Shown: positions 42,852 to 52,546, numbered from the stretch's first letter. The stretch: DNA of 64,000 nt from Bradyrhizobium sp. RP6 (GCF_003837805.1 NZ_RQIT01000005.1:1-64000); one strand, 5' to 3'. Program-made: numbers and translations. Notes: generated from the letters alone by a model not told the origin.

Positions 42852-45605
42852 CTAAGATGCGGCCTTGAGCTTCGGCGCGGCCGCAGGCTTGGGCCTGCCG
42901 ATCTTCGCCAAGGCTTCCGTGCGCACGAGCTTCAGGCCCTCTTTGGCGTCGTAGCCGTGGATCTCCTTCACATCGAGCTTGCGCATGAAGTCGATGGTCT
43001 CCTGGGTGATGACCTGGCCTGGCACCATGATCGGGAAGCCGGGCGGATAGGGAATCACGAAGTTCGCCGAGACGAGCTCAGGTCCCGCTTTCAGCCGCCG
43101 GTCGATCTCGGGATCGTTGAGGCGGATGTGCTCGCAACCTGCAACGTCATAGGCGGCATAGAAACCGGTGCGGATGTCGCCTTCGTTGGTCTTTGCTCCG
43201 GCATCGCCGCGGAAGCTCGGATGGAAATGCGAGAAATTCGGCAGATCGGGCACATCCTTCATGAGGCTTGTCACCCTTGCCTCGAATGTCTTCCTCGCAT
43301 TGGCACCGCCCTGAGCAAGCCCACGATCGATCTCGCCCGCGATCTCGGCGAGCACGCGAATGAGATGGGCGACATCGCTGCGGGTGTTGTTGATGTTGGA
43401 CTGAACCAGGACCGAGTTACGCGAGGTCTTGTTGACCTGGATGTTGTACTCGCTCGCCAGGATACCCTTGAACTGCGTGCCGTCGTAGCCGGCCGTTCCG
43501 CAAACGAGAGTCATGCGGGTCGGATCGAGGCAGAACTCGTCCTCATCGAGGCTCCTGAGCGTATTCGCCCAGTTCACGCCGGCCGCGAGATAGTCGGTGA
43601 AGCCGCTCTGGCGATATTGTGCCGGCACCATCGCGTCTGCGCCCAGCACGCGGAAGTATTTCGAAATTAGCGGATTGTTGTTGACCGCATGGCGGATGGC
43701 GAAGGCGATCTCGATCGCATTGGCGACGAGACCGTAGCCTTCCAGCTCCATCTGCCGCCGCGAGATATCGAGGCTGGCGATGAGTTGCTGGTTTGGGCTG
43801 GTGGAGGCGTGCGTGAATACTGCTTCCTTGAACTGCTGCTCGACCGTGTGGAATTCGACATCCTTGACCGAGAGCATGGAGCCTTGCCGGATTGCCGACA
43901 TCGACTTGTGAGTCGAGTTGGTCTGGTAGACGCGGAGACGAATCTGCCGCGGGTCAGGGATGAGCCTAGTCTTGAGCAGCACCTCGTCCGAGGGGTTCCT
44001 GCCGAGCTCGGCCTGCTGCTTCTCATAGGCCGCGACGGACTTCGGATCGTGCATCCACGCTTCGATCTCGTTGGCTGCGCCCATGGCGGTGCGCCGACGC
44101 AGGAATGGCGAGAATCGCGCGAAACCGAACCAGGCTTCGTCCCACAGGAAGATCAGGTCCGGCTTGATGGCGAGACATTCCTCCATCACGCGGCGCGTGT
44201 TGTAGATGTGACCATCGAAGGTGCAGTTGGTGAGATCGACCATCTTGACGCGGTCGAGCCGGCCATCGGCCTTGGCGTTGAGCAGCGCCTGCTTGATGGT
44301 CTTCAATGGCACCGCGCCGTACATCGAGTATTCCGTCATCGGGAACGCCTCGACATAGAGCGGCTGAGCACCCGCCAGCACCATGCCGTAGTGGTGCGAC
44401 TTGTGGCAGTTGCGATCGACGATCGCGATATCGCCGGGCGCAAGCAGTGCCTGCACTGCCATCTTGTTCGATGTCGACGTGCCGTTGGTGACGAAGAAGA
44501 CACGGTCGGCACCGAGGGCGCGGGCGGCCTTCTCCTGCGCCTTCTTGATGTTGCCGGTCGGCTCCAGCATGCTGTCGAGGCCCCCTGTCGTGGCGCTGCT
44601 TTCGGCCAGGAACAGGTTCGGGCCGTAGAACTCGCCCATGTCGCGGATCCAATCCGACTTGAAGATCGACTTGCCGCGGGCAATCGGCAGCGCGTGGAAT
44701 GTCCCGATCGGACGCTGCGCATATTTCTTGAGATTGTCGAAGAACGGCGTGTCGTACCGATCCTGGATGCCTTCGAGGATCGACAGATGCAGCTCCAGCA
44801 GCTCTTCGACCGAATAGAAGATGCGGCGGACGACGTCGGCGTCGGGATTGCCGGCCAGTTCCTCGACGTCGCGGTTCGAGATCATGTAGAGGTCGAGCTC
44901 CGGCCTGACCCGCTTGATGATCTGGGCGAGCCGGAGCGCCGACGCGTCGGTTTCGTCGTTGAGACCGGCCGTGGCCATGATCGAGCGGAGGACGGGCGCA
45001 TCGTGCCGCGAGCGCAGGCCAAAGCCCTCGTTGACGATGACCGCGGCGATATCAGGGTTGAGCATGGTCGCGCAGAACGCGTCTTCGAGGCTGCCGACGA
45101 TGACGGGCTCATAGATGAAGCCGTCGACCGGACGACGCAGCCTGCGCCATTCGGCGGCGAGTGCCGGCCACTGGCTGGACGACACGCCGGTCACGATGAG
45201 GGTTTCGAAATAGGGCCGGCGCGTCGTGGCCCCCCCAAACGACGGCGGCACCAGCTCGGGCACGTCGCCATTGCCCTCATCCTTCGCGCTCCAGTCGCCG
45301 GCATGCTGACGGAACGACCGCGTCGCCAGCGCCTGGGCGATCTTCGTCGCAAGCGCGAACGATGTGGCCCCGTCGCCCGCGGCTGCCGCCTCCCGCAGCG
45401 CTGCCATCAGGTGCAGACCGGGATAGCCATGGAATTCCTCGGTGACCGAGAGCTCGGCCAGCGCCGCATCGTAGGCCACGCGATTGCCCACCCGCGCCCA
45501 GACCTTCGCTGCTTCCACGAGATCGCGCCAATCATCTGCCCGCGCTCCGGGCCCGGAAAAGAATCGATCGATACGCTTCTCTGCGGAGTTTGCATCCTTG
45601 GACAT
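42852..45605 (-). CDS. Orn/Lys/Arg-type PLP amino-acid decarboxylase
   Basis: A 917-aa fold-type I decarboxylase, longer than the usual 710-760 aa of biodegradative enzymes because of an extra N-terminal region of about 130 residues. The wing-like/REC-like domain has LYMISNRDVEEL. The PLP core has FVTNGTSTSNKMAVQALLAP, DRNCHKSHHYG, FLWDEAWFGFARF and the Schiff-base Lys in TNSTHKSMSA. A C-terminal domain holds PYPPGFPIMVPGQ. It consumes a proton per reaction. GGGAGAGCGAG precedes the ATG at 45605, and a perfect FixK box lies 70 bp upstream. Which amino acid is used cannot be told. Confidence 0.87.
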   Translation of the reverse strand: MSKDANSAEKRIDRFFSGPGARADDWRDLVEAAKVWARVGNRVAYDAALAELSVTEEFHGYPGLHLMAALREAAAAGDGATSFALATKIAQALATRSFRQHAGDWSAKDEGNGDVPELVPPSFGGATTRRPYFETLIVTGVSSSQWPALAAEWRRLRRPVDGFIYEPVIVGSLEDAFCATMLNPDIAAVIVNEGFGLRSRHDAPVLRSIMATAGLNDETDASALRLAQIIKRVRPELDLYMISNRDVEELAGNPDADVVRRIFYSVEELLELHLSILEGIQDRYDTPFFDNLKKYAQRPIGTFHALPIARGKSIFKSDWIRDMGEFYGPNLFLAESSATTGGLDSMLEPTGNIKKAQEKAARALGADRVFFVTNGTSTSNKMAVQALLAPGDIAIVDRNCHKSHHYGMVLAGAQPLYVEAFPMTEYSMYGAVPLKTIKQALLNAKADGRLDRVKMVDLTNCTFDGHIYNTRRVMEECLAIKPDLIFLWDEAWFGFARFSPFLRRRTAMGAANEIEAWMHDPKSVAAYEKQQAELGRNPSDEVLLKTRLIPDPRQIRLRVYQTNSTHKSMSAIRQGSMLSVKDVEFHTVEQQFKEAVFTHASTSPNQQLIASLDISRRQMELEGYGLVANAIEIAFAIRHAVNNNPLISKYFRVLGADAMVPAQYRQSGFTDYLAAGVNWANTLRSLDEDEFCLDPTRMTLVCGTAGYDGTQFKGILASEYNIQVNKTSRNSVLVQSNINNTRSDVAHLIRVLAEIAGEIDRGLAQGGANARKTFEARVTSLMKDVPDLPNFSHFHPSFRGDAGAKTNEGDIRTGFYAAYDVAGCEHIRLNDPEIDRRLKAGPELVSANFVIPYPPGFPIMVPGQVITQETIDFMRKLDVKEIHGYDAKEGLKLVRTEALAKIGRPKPAAAPKLKAAS

Positions 45606-45668
45606 CTCGCTCTCCCGATCCCAGGGCAATTGTGATGCGGGATCGTGACCTCGCGGCCCTCCCCTCCA

Positions 45669-45682
45669 TTGATCCAAGTCAA
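45669..45682. promoter_or_regulatory. FixK/FNR-type box
   Basis: TTGATCCAAGTCAA, perfect TTGA-N6-TCAA, centred 70 bp upstream of the decarboxylase ATG on the minus strand. Confidence 0.75.
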
Positions 45683-45742
45683 CGGTCTGAATGGTCTTGG
45701 AAGGCCTTGGCGCCGCGCGTGCATTTCGCAGCGCAAAAACCG

Positions 45743-47440
45743 TCAGCCGCCCTTCGCATCGCGGCCGCCCAGCACGCTGTCGAGCGTCCGCAGCCACTGT
45801 GTGCTGTCGGTCTTTTCGGCCAACCCTTCCGCCCGCAAGAGATCACGCAGCTGTGCGTGCGCGCCGACAATGCAGAGTGCGACGTGACGGGAGGCGAGTT
45901 CGTCATAGAGATCGTGCAGCATGCGCGCGCCAGCAAGATCGATATAGGGAGATGCCGAGAGATCGCAGACGACCAGCCTGATATCGACCGATTTGGCCAG
46001 CGCCTTCAGCACAGCCGCGAGGATGGTCTCGGCATTGATGTAGAGCAGCGAGGCCTCGGGTCGGAAGGCGATCACGCCGATGAGGGGTTCCACGCCCTCA
46101 TGTCTGGCGCTGTCGGAATAGCGGCCGGTCCCCGGCAAGCGGCCGAGAAAGGCGATATTCGGTCGGGATGCCCGCGCCAGCAGCAGGAAGACCGACGCGA
46201 CCGCGGCGAGCAGCACGCCTTGAAGGATTCCCAGCAGCAGCACCGCAATCAGCGCGATGGCTGCCGCATAGAAATCGATCCGGCTGACCTTCCACATCCG
46301 CCATAGCGCCGGAATGTCCACCAATCTGTACACGGCGGCAAAGACGATCGCGGCCAGCACCGTCTTGGGAAGATTGGTCAGCAAGCCTGTGAAGAACAAC
46401 AGACACAGTGCCAAGGTGACCGAGCAGATTACCAGTGCAAGTGGCGTACGCGCGCCGGCATTGTCGTTCACCGCCGATTGCGACAACCCGCCTGCAACCG
46501 GGTAGCCCTGGCCGAATGCCGCGGCAAGGTTGGCGGCACCCAGGCCGAGAAATTCCTGCCGAACGTCGAGTGCATATCCGTACTTGGCAGCGAAGCTGCG
46601 TGCTGCGGACACGCCTTCGATATAAGCCAGCAACAGGCAGCCCGCCGCGATGGGAAACAGCTCCTCGGGCTCGACCAGCCCGAAGGTTGGCACGGCTAGG
46701 GTAGGCAGACCCTCGGGGATCTTGCCGGTCACAGGCACCCCCATGGCTGGCAGCCCAAGCAGCGTGGCCACCACGATCGACAGTGCGACGATGGTGATGC
46801 CGACTGGCCGGCCCGGCAGGAGCCGTTCACCGAGCAGGAGAAGCACGAGCGCGACAGCGCCGACCGCCAACACCAGCAGATTGGTATCCCCAAGCTGGCC
46901 AGCGATGTGGAATCCCCGATCAAAGAAATTGCGGCCGCCGCCGAGGATGCCGAACAGGCTCGGCAATTGGCTCATGATGATGGTGAGCCCGGCGCCGGCT
47001 TTGAAGCCAACCAGGATGCTGTCGCTCACGAGACGCACGAGAGTAGAGAGCTTGAACAGCCAGGCGATGAGACAAAGTAGAGCCACTGCACAGGCGACCA
47101 GACTTGCAATCTGCGCATAGCGAACCGGATCACCTGCGGCGAGCGATCCGACTGTGCCCGCAATCATCAGCGAGATGGCCGAAGTCGGTCCGATGGCCAG
47201 CTGGCGCGAGGATCCGAGCAGCGCATAACCGATCCCGCCCAGAATATAGCCGTAGACGCCGATTTGCGGCGGCAACCCCGCAAGGGCGGCATAGGCGAGC
47301 GAAACCGGAATTGCGTACGCAGCCAGCGTTACGCCTGCCACTGTGTCGGAGGGCAGCCATGCCACTCGATATCCGGAGAGCCAGCTAAAGGGCGGAAACA
47401 GACGCGTCCCGCCAATCCGCGGTTCAGACGGCAGCTTCAT
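45743..47440 (-). CDS. SulP-family anion transporter with STAS domain
   Basis: A 565-aa SLC26/SulP permease. It opens near the family motif DTVAGVTLAAYAIPVSLAYA and has GPTSAISLMIAGTVGSLAAG, AAFGQGYPVAGGLSQSAVND and about 10-14 helices. The STAS domain (about 440-550) holds VVCDLSASPYIDLAGARML. It transports sulfate, bicarbonate or dicarboxylates; substrate not resolvable. It overlaps the DUF1275 gene by 4 nt (ATGA) and should share its promoter at the 48190 box. Confidence 0.88.
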   Translation of the reverse strand: MKLPSEPRIGGTRLFPPFSWLSGYRVAWLPSDTVAGVTLAAYAIPVSLAYAALAGLPPQIGVYGYILGGIGYALLGSSRQLAIGPTSAISLMIAGTVGSLAAGDPVRYAQIASLVACAVALLCLIAWLFKLSTLVRLVSDSILVGFKAGAGLTIIMSQLPSLFGILGGGRNFFDRGFHIAGQLGDTNLLVLAVGAVALVLLLLGERLLPGRPVGITIVALSIVVATLLGLPAMGVPVTGKIPEGLPTLAVPTFGLVEPEELFPIAAGCLLLAYIEGVSAARSFAAKYGYALDVRQEFLGLGAANLAAAFGQGYPVAGGLSQSAVNDNAGARTPLALVICSVTLALCLLFFTGLLTNLPKTVLAAIVFAAVYRLVDIPALWRMWKVSRIDFYAAAIALIAVLLLGILQGVLLAAVASVFLLLARASRPNIAFLGRLPGTGRYSDSARHEGVEPLIGVIAFRPEASLLYINAETILAAVLKALAKSVDIRLVVCDLSASPYIDLAGARMLHDLYDELASRHVALCIVGAHAQLRDLLRAEGLAEKTDSTQWLRTLDSVLGGRDAKGG

Positions 47441-48123
47441 GAGCTCACCTCCGAGCGCACGACTTCGCACCGCAGCAGCACGATGAGCAGTGCGACCACG
47501 GGAAGCCCCAGCGCGAGGTCCGGCGTTGCCTTTGTGATCAGCGCGCCGAGTGCCGCGCCTATGCCGAAGGTGCCGCACACCGCCGCAAAGATGCCGGATC
47601 GCCGCAACGTTCCCGTCGCCCCGCCGCTGCCTGAAGCCAAAGCGAAGATGCCCTCGATCGCCTGTCGCATGTTACCGGTGATCATCACCGTGCTGTAGGT
47701 CGCACCGTCGACCTTGGTGAAGATCGCGGCCTGCATCGCGGCGACGAGTGAAATCCCCAGCGTACCGGCTATCTCAGGCATCCGGTTGTGCAGTACGCCG
47801 ATGGCGATCAAAAAGAGGATCTCGATCAGCGTGCTGATGGCACTGGCTCTCTCTCCGGCAGCGCCGCGCAGCCAGACGGCGATCACAATGCCAACCGCGA
47901 ACGCCATGATTGGCGGGACGAATTGCAGCGCCCTCGCCCAGTCACCGACGACCCCGTGGACGCAGAGAAAGACGAGATTTGCCGTCTGAGCGTTGGCCAA
48001 CACGCCGTGGATGATCCAGGTATAGGCATCGAGACAGCCCCCCGCAAACGCCAACAGCAGTGCCACGGCGACCGTCTCGTCGCGGCGCAGCACTGAAGTG
48101 GCGGCAATGCCCTGTGAGCTCAT
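47437..48123 (-). CDS. DUF1275 (YoaK)-family membrane protein
   Basis: A 228-aa protein with about six helices: AVALLLAFAGGCLDAYTWII, HGVLANAQTANLVFL, AIFTKVDGATYSTVMITGNM are DUF1275 landmarks. Function unknown. It is encoded upstream of and coupled to the SulP transporter, which may hint at a shared anion or stress role. The ATG at 48123 fits the box geometry (73 bp from the centre of the 48190 box). It is only distantly similar to the copy at 18301. Confidence 0.82.
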   Translation of the reverse strand: MSSQGIAATSVLRRDETVAVALLLAFAGGCLDAYTWIIHGVLANAQTANLVFLCVHGVVGDWARALQFVPPIMAFAVGIVIAVWLRGAAGERASAISTLIEILFLIAIGVLHNRMPEIAGTLGISLVAAMQAAIFTKVDGATYSTVMITGNMRQAIEGIFALASGSGGATGTLRRSGIFAAVCGTFGIGAALGALITKATPDLALGLPVVALLIVLLRCEVVRSEVSS

Positions 48124-48189
48124 ATCCGAGACGCCGTGTGTCGCTGATTTGACAGGCACCTATTGAGGCCGCGCGAGGAAGGAAAAGGC

Positions 48190-48203
48190 TTGACTTGAAT
48201 CAA
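48190..48203. promoter_or_regulatory. FixK/FNR-type box between divergent operons
   Basis: TTGACTTGAATCAA, perfect TTGA-N6-TCAA. Its centre is 73 bp from the DUF1275 start (leftward) and 66 bp from the ATG at 48263 (rightward), suggesting shared control. Confidence 0.75.
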
Positions 48204-48262
48204 GCCTCCGATCGGCCATGAGGATTCAAATCGATCCCAACAATGCGCTGGGGAAAGCGACC

Positions 48263-49951
48263 ATGGACACCGTCAGGTGGATCATCTCCACCGCTCCGGA
48301 AATCTTTCTGCTGATTGCCGTCGCCATTGGTACGATCTTGGGCCGAGTCAGAATCCGAGGCTTCTCGATCGGTACGACGGCATGCACGCTCATCGTCGCC
48401 GTGCTCATCGGGCAACTCGGCAGCTTCACGTTCCCATCTGTGCTGAGGGTGATGCTGTTCAGCCTGTTCGTGTTCACGATCGGCTACAAATCAGGGCCGG
48501 AATTCTTCGCTTCCTTGAGCATCCGCACTTTGGCGCAGGTCGCCATGGCGCTCGTGCTGGGAGGTACAGGCTTGATCGTCGTGCTGGCATTTGCCTTTAC
48601 AATGGGGCTCGATCCGGGCACCGCTTCTGGTCTCGCTGCGGGTGCACTGACGCAATCCTCCGTCATCGGCACTGCCTCGGGAGCCCTGGCACAGCTTGGG
48701 CTACCAAAGGCCTTCCTGGAGCAACAAGAGGCCAACATCGCGGCCGGCTACGCCGTCACTTACGTCCTCGGCTACATCCTGACCCTGATCTATGTCCCGT
48801 TCATCGCGCCCAAGCTGATGGGTGTAAACCTCAAGGAGGAAGCCAAGAAGCTCGAGATCGAGCTTTCCGGTGGCGAACCGCCTAAGACGGAAAACCTGCA
48901 TTATCGGAAATTCCAGGCCCGCGCCTATCGCGTCTCCGCCGCCGCCGGGCGGACCGTCAAGGCGATCGAGGACGAGATCGGCAGCCGGACGGTCATCGAG
49001 CGCATCGTGCGTCAGGGAGCCGATATTGAGCCGCATCTCGACACCGTGCTCGAGGCCGGGGACGACATCGTGATCGCTGGTCGGACGGCGGTGATCGTCG
49101 CCGCGCGGCCCGTGATCGGCACCGAGATCGACGCCGACGAGATCCTGAAGGCGATGCCGGGCAATGTGGTCGACGTGCTGGTCGACAACCGCAAGCTCCA
49201 CGGTCGTTCGGTCCAGGACGTTGCCGATCGCGTCGGCAGCAATGCGCGCGGCGTGTTCCTGCGGACCCTGACGCGGATGGGGCGCGAGGTGCCGCTCAGT
49301 CCGGACACGCGTATCTATGTCGGCGACGTCATGACCCTGGTCGGCACAAGCCGCAACATCGAGCGTGCTGCTGCGCAAGTCGGACAGATCCTGCGTGCCG
49401 GCGACCGCACCGACATCGCCTTTCTCGCTGCCGGCATTGCCGCCGGCCTGCTGGCCGGCCTGATCAGCTTCAAGGTCGGAGGCATCGCGCTGACGCTCGG
49501 CGGCGGAGGCGGCGCCTTGATCGCAGGCCTCGTCTGCGGCTGGTTGCGGTCACGCCGGCCGACCATGGGCGCGATGCCGCCCGCCGCGCAGCAGACGCTG
49601 AGCGACCTCGGCCTCGGCGGCTTCATCGCCGCGATTGGCCTTGGCAACGGCCATGCGGCCTGGATCGCGATCCAGGCACATGGCTTGCTGCTGGTCGGTA
49701 TGGGTCTTGTCGTCACGTTGGTGCCGCTCATGGTGGCGACGTTGTTCGCTTATCACGTGCTGCGCATGAATCCGGTCGTCACCTGCGGTGCGCTGGCAGG
49801 CGCCATGACGGTCGACGCCGCCGTAACAGGCGCCTGCGAAGTTGCTGAAAGCCAGACGCCGGTGCTCGGCGTCGCCGTACCCTATGCGGTGGGGAACGTC
49901 GTCCTAACGGTGCTCGGCCCCATTATCGTGGCGGCGACTTTTTCCGGATGA
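48263..49951 (+). CDS. AspT-family exchanger (second copy)
   Basis: A 562-aa paralogue of the 41139 protein: TM block, two TrkA-C-like domains (IERIVRQGADIEPHLDTVLE and VMTLVGTSRNIERA), TM block with GALAGAMTVDAAVTGACE. The in-frame ATG at 48218 would put the start only 15 bp after the FixK box, leaving no room for a promoter, so the ATG at 48263 (behind GGGAAAG) is preferred. No decarboxylase is adjacent; a hydrolase and an IalB protein follow in the same operon. Substrate unknown. Confidence 0.82.
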   Translation: MDTVRWIISTAPEIFLLIAVAIGTILGRVRIRGFSIGTTACTLIVAVLIGQLGSFTFPSVLRVMLFSLFVFTIGYKSGPEFFASLSIRTLAQVAMALVLGGTGLIVVLAFAFTMGLDPGTASGLAAGALTQSSVIGTASGALAQLGLPKAFLEQQEANIAAGYAVTYVLGYILTLIYVPFIAPKLMGVNLKEEAKKLEIELSGGEPPKTENLHYRKFQARAYRVSAAAGRTVKAIEDEIGSRTVIERIVRQGADIEPHLDTVLEAGDDIVIAGRTAVIVAARPVIGTEIDADEILKAMPGNVVDVLVDNRKLHGRSVQDVADRVGSNARGVFLRTLTRMGREVPLSPDTRIYVGDVMTLVGTSRNIERAAAQVGQILRAGDRTDIAFLAAGIAAGLLAGLISFKVGGIALTLGGGGGALIAGLVCGWLRSRRPTMGAMPPAAQQTLSDLGLGGFIAAIGLGNGHAAWIAIQAHGLLLVGMGLVVTLVPLMVATLFAYHVLRMNPVVTCGALAGAMTVDAAVTGACEVAESQTPVLGVAVPYAVGNVVLTVLGPIIVAATFSG

Positions 49952-49961
49952 GGAGGATGGG

Positions 49962-50852
49962 ATGCGGTCGTATTCCTTGATCCAACAGCTGTTGCGAACG
50001 GTGCTGCTGCTGCCGGCCTTGTGGATCGGGATGGTCCACGCCGATGACCGAGCGCAGCGACGCATTCAGGAAGAGATCTGGGCCCTGCCGTTGCCGCTCC
50101 CGATGTTTGCCTATCTGGTGCGCCCCGTGGGCGAAGGCCCCTTCCCCCTGGTGATCATGAACCACGGCGTCTCGCTCAACCCGACCGATCGCGGCTTCTT
50201 TCCCTTGGTCGAATTCCGCGACGCCGCAAAGTGGTTCGCTAGGCGCGGCTATCTCGTCGTGGCGCCGGTCGGCACCGGATACGGAGCCTCCGCGATCGAT
50301 ATCCCCGAGCACGGGCTCTACGGCCCATTCTTTTCCAAGGTCGGCAAGTGCACCAATCCCAATTTCCGCAGCGCCGGGCTCGCCGTGGCACAAGTCGATC
50401 TCTGGACCATAGACTACCTTGCCGCCGAGAAGCTTATCGTGCCGAAAGACGTCGTCGTGGTCGGACAGTCCGCCGGCGGCTGGGCCTCCATCGCGCTGTC
50501 GAGCGTCAACCCGCCGCAAGTGAAGGCAATCATCACTTTTGCCGCCGGCCGCGGCGGCCATGTCAACGGCAAACCGAACAACAATTGCGCACCGGACAAA
50601 TTGGTGGAAACGACCGGCGAATTCGGCCGCACCTCGCGGGTGCCGATGCTCTGGATCTATATCGAGAACGACACATTCTTCGGTCCCGCCCTATCGAAAC
50701 GTATGCACGAGGCCTTCACGGCAGCCGGCGGCAGGGCCGAGTATCATTTGCTCCCGCCCTTTGGCAACGAGGGGCATTACTTCATCGGGTCACCCGATGC
50801 GATCCCGATCTGGTCGCCAATCGTGACGAAATTCCTCGACGGTCTGAAATAG
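49962..50852 (+). CDS. Exported alpha/beta hydrolase (dienelactone-hydrolase-like)
   Basis: A 296-aa protein with a signal peptide (LLRTVLLLPALWIGMVHADD). The hydrolase core has VIMNHGVSLNPTDRGFF, the nucleophile elbow GQSAGGW, an acidic residue in IYIENDTFFG, and the His in PPFGNEGHYF. It is complete and periplasmic. GAGGAGG lies before the ATG, 10 bp after the AspT gene, so they are co-transcribed. Substrate unknown. Confidence 0.83.
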   Translation: MRSYSLIQQLLRTVLLLPALWIGMVHADDRAQRRIQEEIWALPLPLPMFAYLVRPVGEGPFPLVIMNHGVSLNPTDRGFFPLVEFRDAAKWFARRGYLVVAPVGTGYGASAIDIPEHGLYGPFFSKVGKCTNPNFRSAGLAVAQVDLWTIDYLAAEKLIVPKDVVVVGQSAGGWASIALSSVNPPQVKAIITFAAGRGGHVNGKPNNNCAPDKLVETTGEFGRTSRVPMLWIYIENDTFFGPALSKRMHEAFTAAGGRAEYHLLPPFGNEGHYFIGSPDAIPIWSPIVTKFLDGLK

Positions 50853-50880
50853 GTGCGACCGAAGGATGCGGAGCAGGAAA

Positions 50881-51456
50881 ATGGCAGACGTACATCACAG
50901 AAACGTCCTGAAGGATACTCGCTCCACGAGAGCTATCGTCGCGCTCGCCTTACTCGCAGCCTTGGCAATACCGGCGATTGCCGAAATCGCTCCTCGCGGC
51001 CAGCGAAAGGCGGATGAGATCAAATATGGCGCATGGCAGAAGCTCTGCTTCAAGGCCGGCGGCGCTCAGGCACTTTGCCGGACGTCGATCACCGGGACTT
51101 ATGAGACGGGTCAGACTGCCGTCCGCGTCGATTTGATCGAACGCGAAGGCGAGAAGACTGCGCGGCTGCAATTGTTTGTTCCCGTGGGCATGTATCTCCA
51201 AGCTCCCGTCAAGCTCAGGGTCGATCAGGGCGCGCCCTACCGCGTGCCGTACACTTGGTGCCTCAGCAATGCCTGCATTGCAGGTCATGCCGCTAACCCA
51301 AAGCTCATCAAGGAAATGGAGAGCGGGAAGACGCTAGATCTCGAGGTCGTCGACAACAAACTCCTGTCGGTCACAACGTCGCTACCACTTGCGCAATTTG
51401 GACCGGTACGTAAGGGATCACCGGCGCGTACGTACGAACAGGACATTGACGAGTGA
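50881..51456 (+). CDS. Invasion-associated locus B (IalB)-family protein
   Basis: A 191-aa exported protein. The signal helix (AIVALALLAALAIPAIAE) is followed by YGAWQKLCFKAGGAQALCRT, VDLIEREGEKTARLQLFVPV and VPYTWCLSNACIAGHAA, the IalB pattern with four Cys for disulfides. IalB-like proteins are periplasmic or outer-membrane-associated and of unclear biochemical role. The ATG at 50881 has AGGA upstream. Third gene of the AspT operon. Confidence 0.82.
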   Translation: MADVHHRNVLKDTRSTRAIVALALLAALAIPAIAEIAPRGQRKADEIKYGAWQKLCFKAGGAQALCRTSITGTYETGQTAVRVDLIEREGEKTARLQLFVPVGMYLQAPVKLRVDQGAPYRVPYTWCLSNACIAGHAANPKLIKEMESGKTLDLEVVDNKLLSVTTSLPLAQFGPVRKGSPARTYEQDIDE

Positions 51457-51517
51457 GCTTAGGTCTCTCGCCAGGTTGAACAACGATCTTGCTGAGCTTA
51501 CGGTTTTCGCACCAGGA

Positions 51518-52183
51518 TCATGCATTTAGGTCCCCAAGACGCCCTCGATCTGTCAGCGCAATACGCCGTTGTGTTGGTCCGTCGAATTGCAGCATCTTTT
51601 CGTCTCGGAGGCTGGAAAACGCGCGCGAGACCGTCTCCAATGTCAGACCGAGATAGTCGGCAATGTCGCGACGGCTCATGGGCAAAATCATTACATACGG
51701 CTGAGATAGACGCTCGTCCATTTCTAGGAGGAATGCAGCCACCCTTTCGAGAGCAGTTTTGCGCCCGAGCAGGAGCATGTGATTCTCGGCGTGCTGAAGA
51801 CTCTGCGTAACGAGGCCGATGACCTTGGCGACGCCGCCTTCACGATCTCTCGTCGCGTCCAGAAGACTTCGCCGCCTCGTTATGCGAACTCTCGTTTCAA
51901 CTATCGCTTCAGCGGTAAAACGATGGGTTACGCCGTTCTCGAGCCCGAACATGTCGCCAGGCAGATGAAACGAGTTGATCTGACGACGACCGTCCGAGAG
52001 CAGCTTGTAGGTGCGCACTGCACCGGAGATGATCTGGTAGACGTATTCCGTCTCCTCGCCTTCGCCGAAGACTTCAGTCCCTCTGCGATACCGAAATTCA
52101 CTGCAGAACACATTCTCGCCGGCGAGTGCTGCGAGATGGCCGTCAACCGGACGGCTGCTGGAGGTGTTCGTCCTGAGCAGCAT
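51518..52183 (-). CDS. Crp/Fnr-family regulator, FixK-like (copy 1)
   Basis: A 221-aa regulator: cyclic-nucleotide-like beta-barrel (EYVYQIISGAVRTYKLLSDG, FHLPGDMFGLENG), dimer helix (HAENHMLLLGRKTALERVAA) and helix-turn-helix with DIADYLGLTLETVSRAF. The E-T-V-S-R recognition helix matches FNR/FixK proteins that read TTGA. There is one cysteine (Cys27), so no [4Fe-4S] sensing. A TTGA-N6-GCAA box lies 70 bp upstream, suggesting control by FixK-type proteins, itself or its paralogue at 55422. Confidence 0.88.
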   Translation of the reverse strand: MLLRTNTSSSRPVDGHLAALAGENVFCSEFRYRRGTEVFGEGEETEYVYQIISGAVRTYKLLSDGRRQINSFHLPGDMFGLENGVTHRFTAEAIVETRVRITRRRSLLDATRDREGGVAKVIGLVTQSLQHAENHMLLLGRKTALERVAAFLLEMDERLSQPYVMILPMSRRDIADYLGLTLETVSRAFSSLRDEKMLQFDGPTQRRIALTDRGRLGDLNA

Positions 52184-52546
52184 CGTAAAAGTCTCCGACG
52201 GAACTTAACAATGCACGAATGCTAGGCAGACCGCAGCCAGGCGAGCTTGATCTGCAGCAAATTCAACTTGGTCTCCGTATTTGCCCGGATGCGGGGCTCG
52301 GTCGCGTGCGCTTGCGAATTCAGTATGAAAGCACCTCGGTAGCGCCGGATTGCCAGAAACCGATATCAAGCTGCAAGGCATCGACTTGCGTCGGATCAAC
52401 AATGCACGCCCAAACTCGCCTAGTCTGCAGCAATCTTGGTGAATGGCTCTTTGGCATCGCCGTACTCGACGCTGAAAGACGACCAGCCTGACCGCATCAA
52501 CTCCCAGCCGTCCTGTTGCATCAGCGAAGGCCTTAGAAGAAACGAA
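52184..52546. other. Intergenic region with possible box and a small leftward frame
   Basis: Besides the box at 52247-52260, a leftward frame (52420-52518) reads MQQDGWELMRSGWSSFSVEY and on to a stop. It looks protein-like but has no recognised family or clear ribosome site, and its upstream end overlaps the L,D-transpeptidase gene. Not called as a gene. Confidence 0.3.
52247..52260. promoter_or_regulatory. FixK-type box, degenerate
   Basis: TTGATCTGCAGCAA fits the relaxed FixK2 consensus TTG(A/C)-N6-(T/G)CAA with one arm altered. It is centred 70 bp upstream of the fixK-like start at 52183, the same distance as for the perfect boxes. Confidence 0.5.

Noticed and set aside
43689..45635. A 648-aa rightward open frame opposite the decarboxylase
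   Set aside because: Shadow of the PLP enzyme; composition is Arg/Asp/Leu-rich without recognisable features.
48218..48262. Upstream ATG (48218) as start of the second AspT gene
   Set aside because: It would lie 15 bp behind the FixK box and upstream of the predicted transcription start; ATG 48263 fits the spacing of the other boxes.
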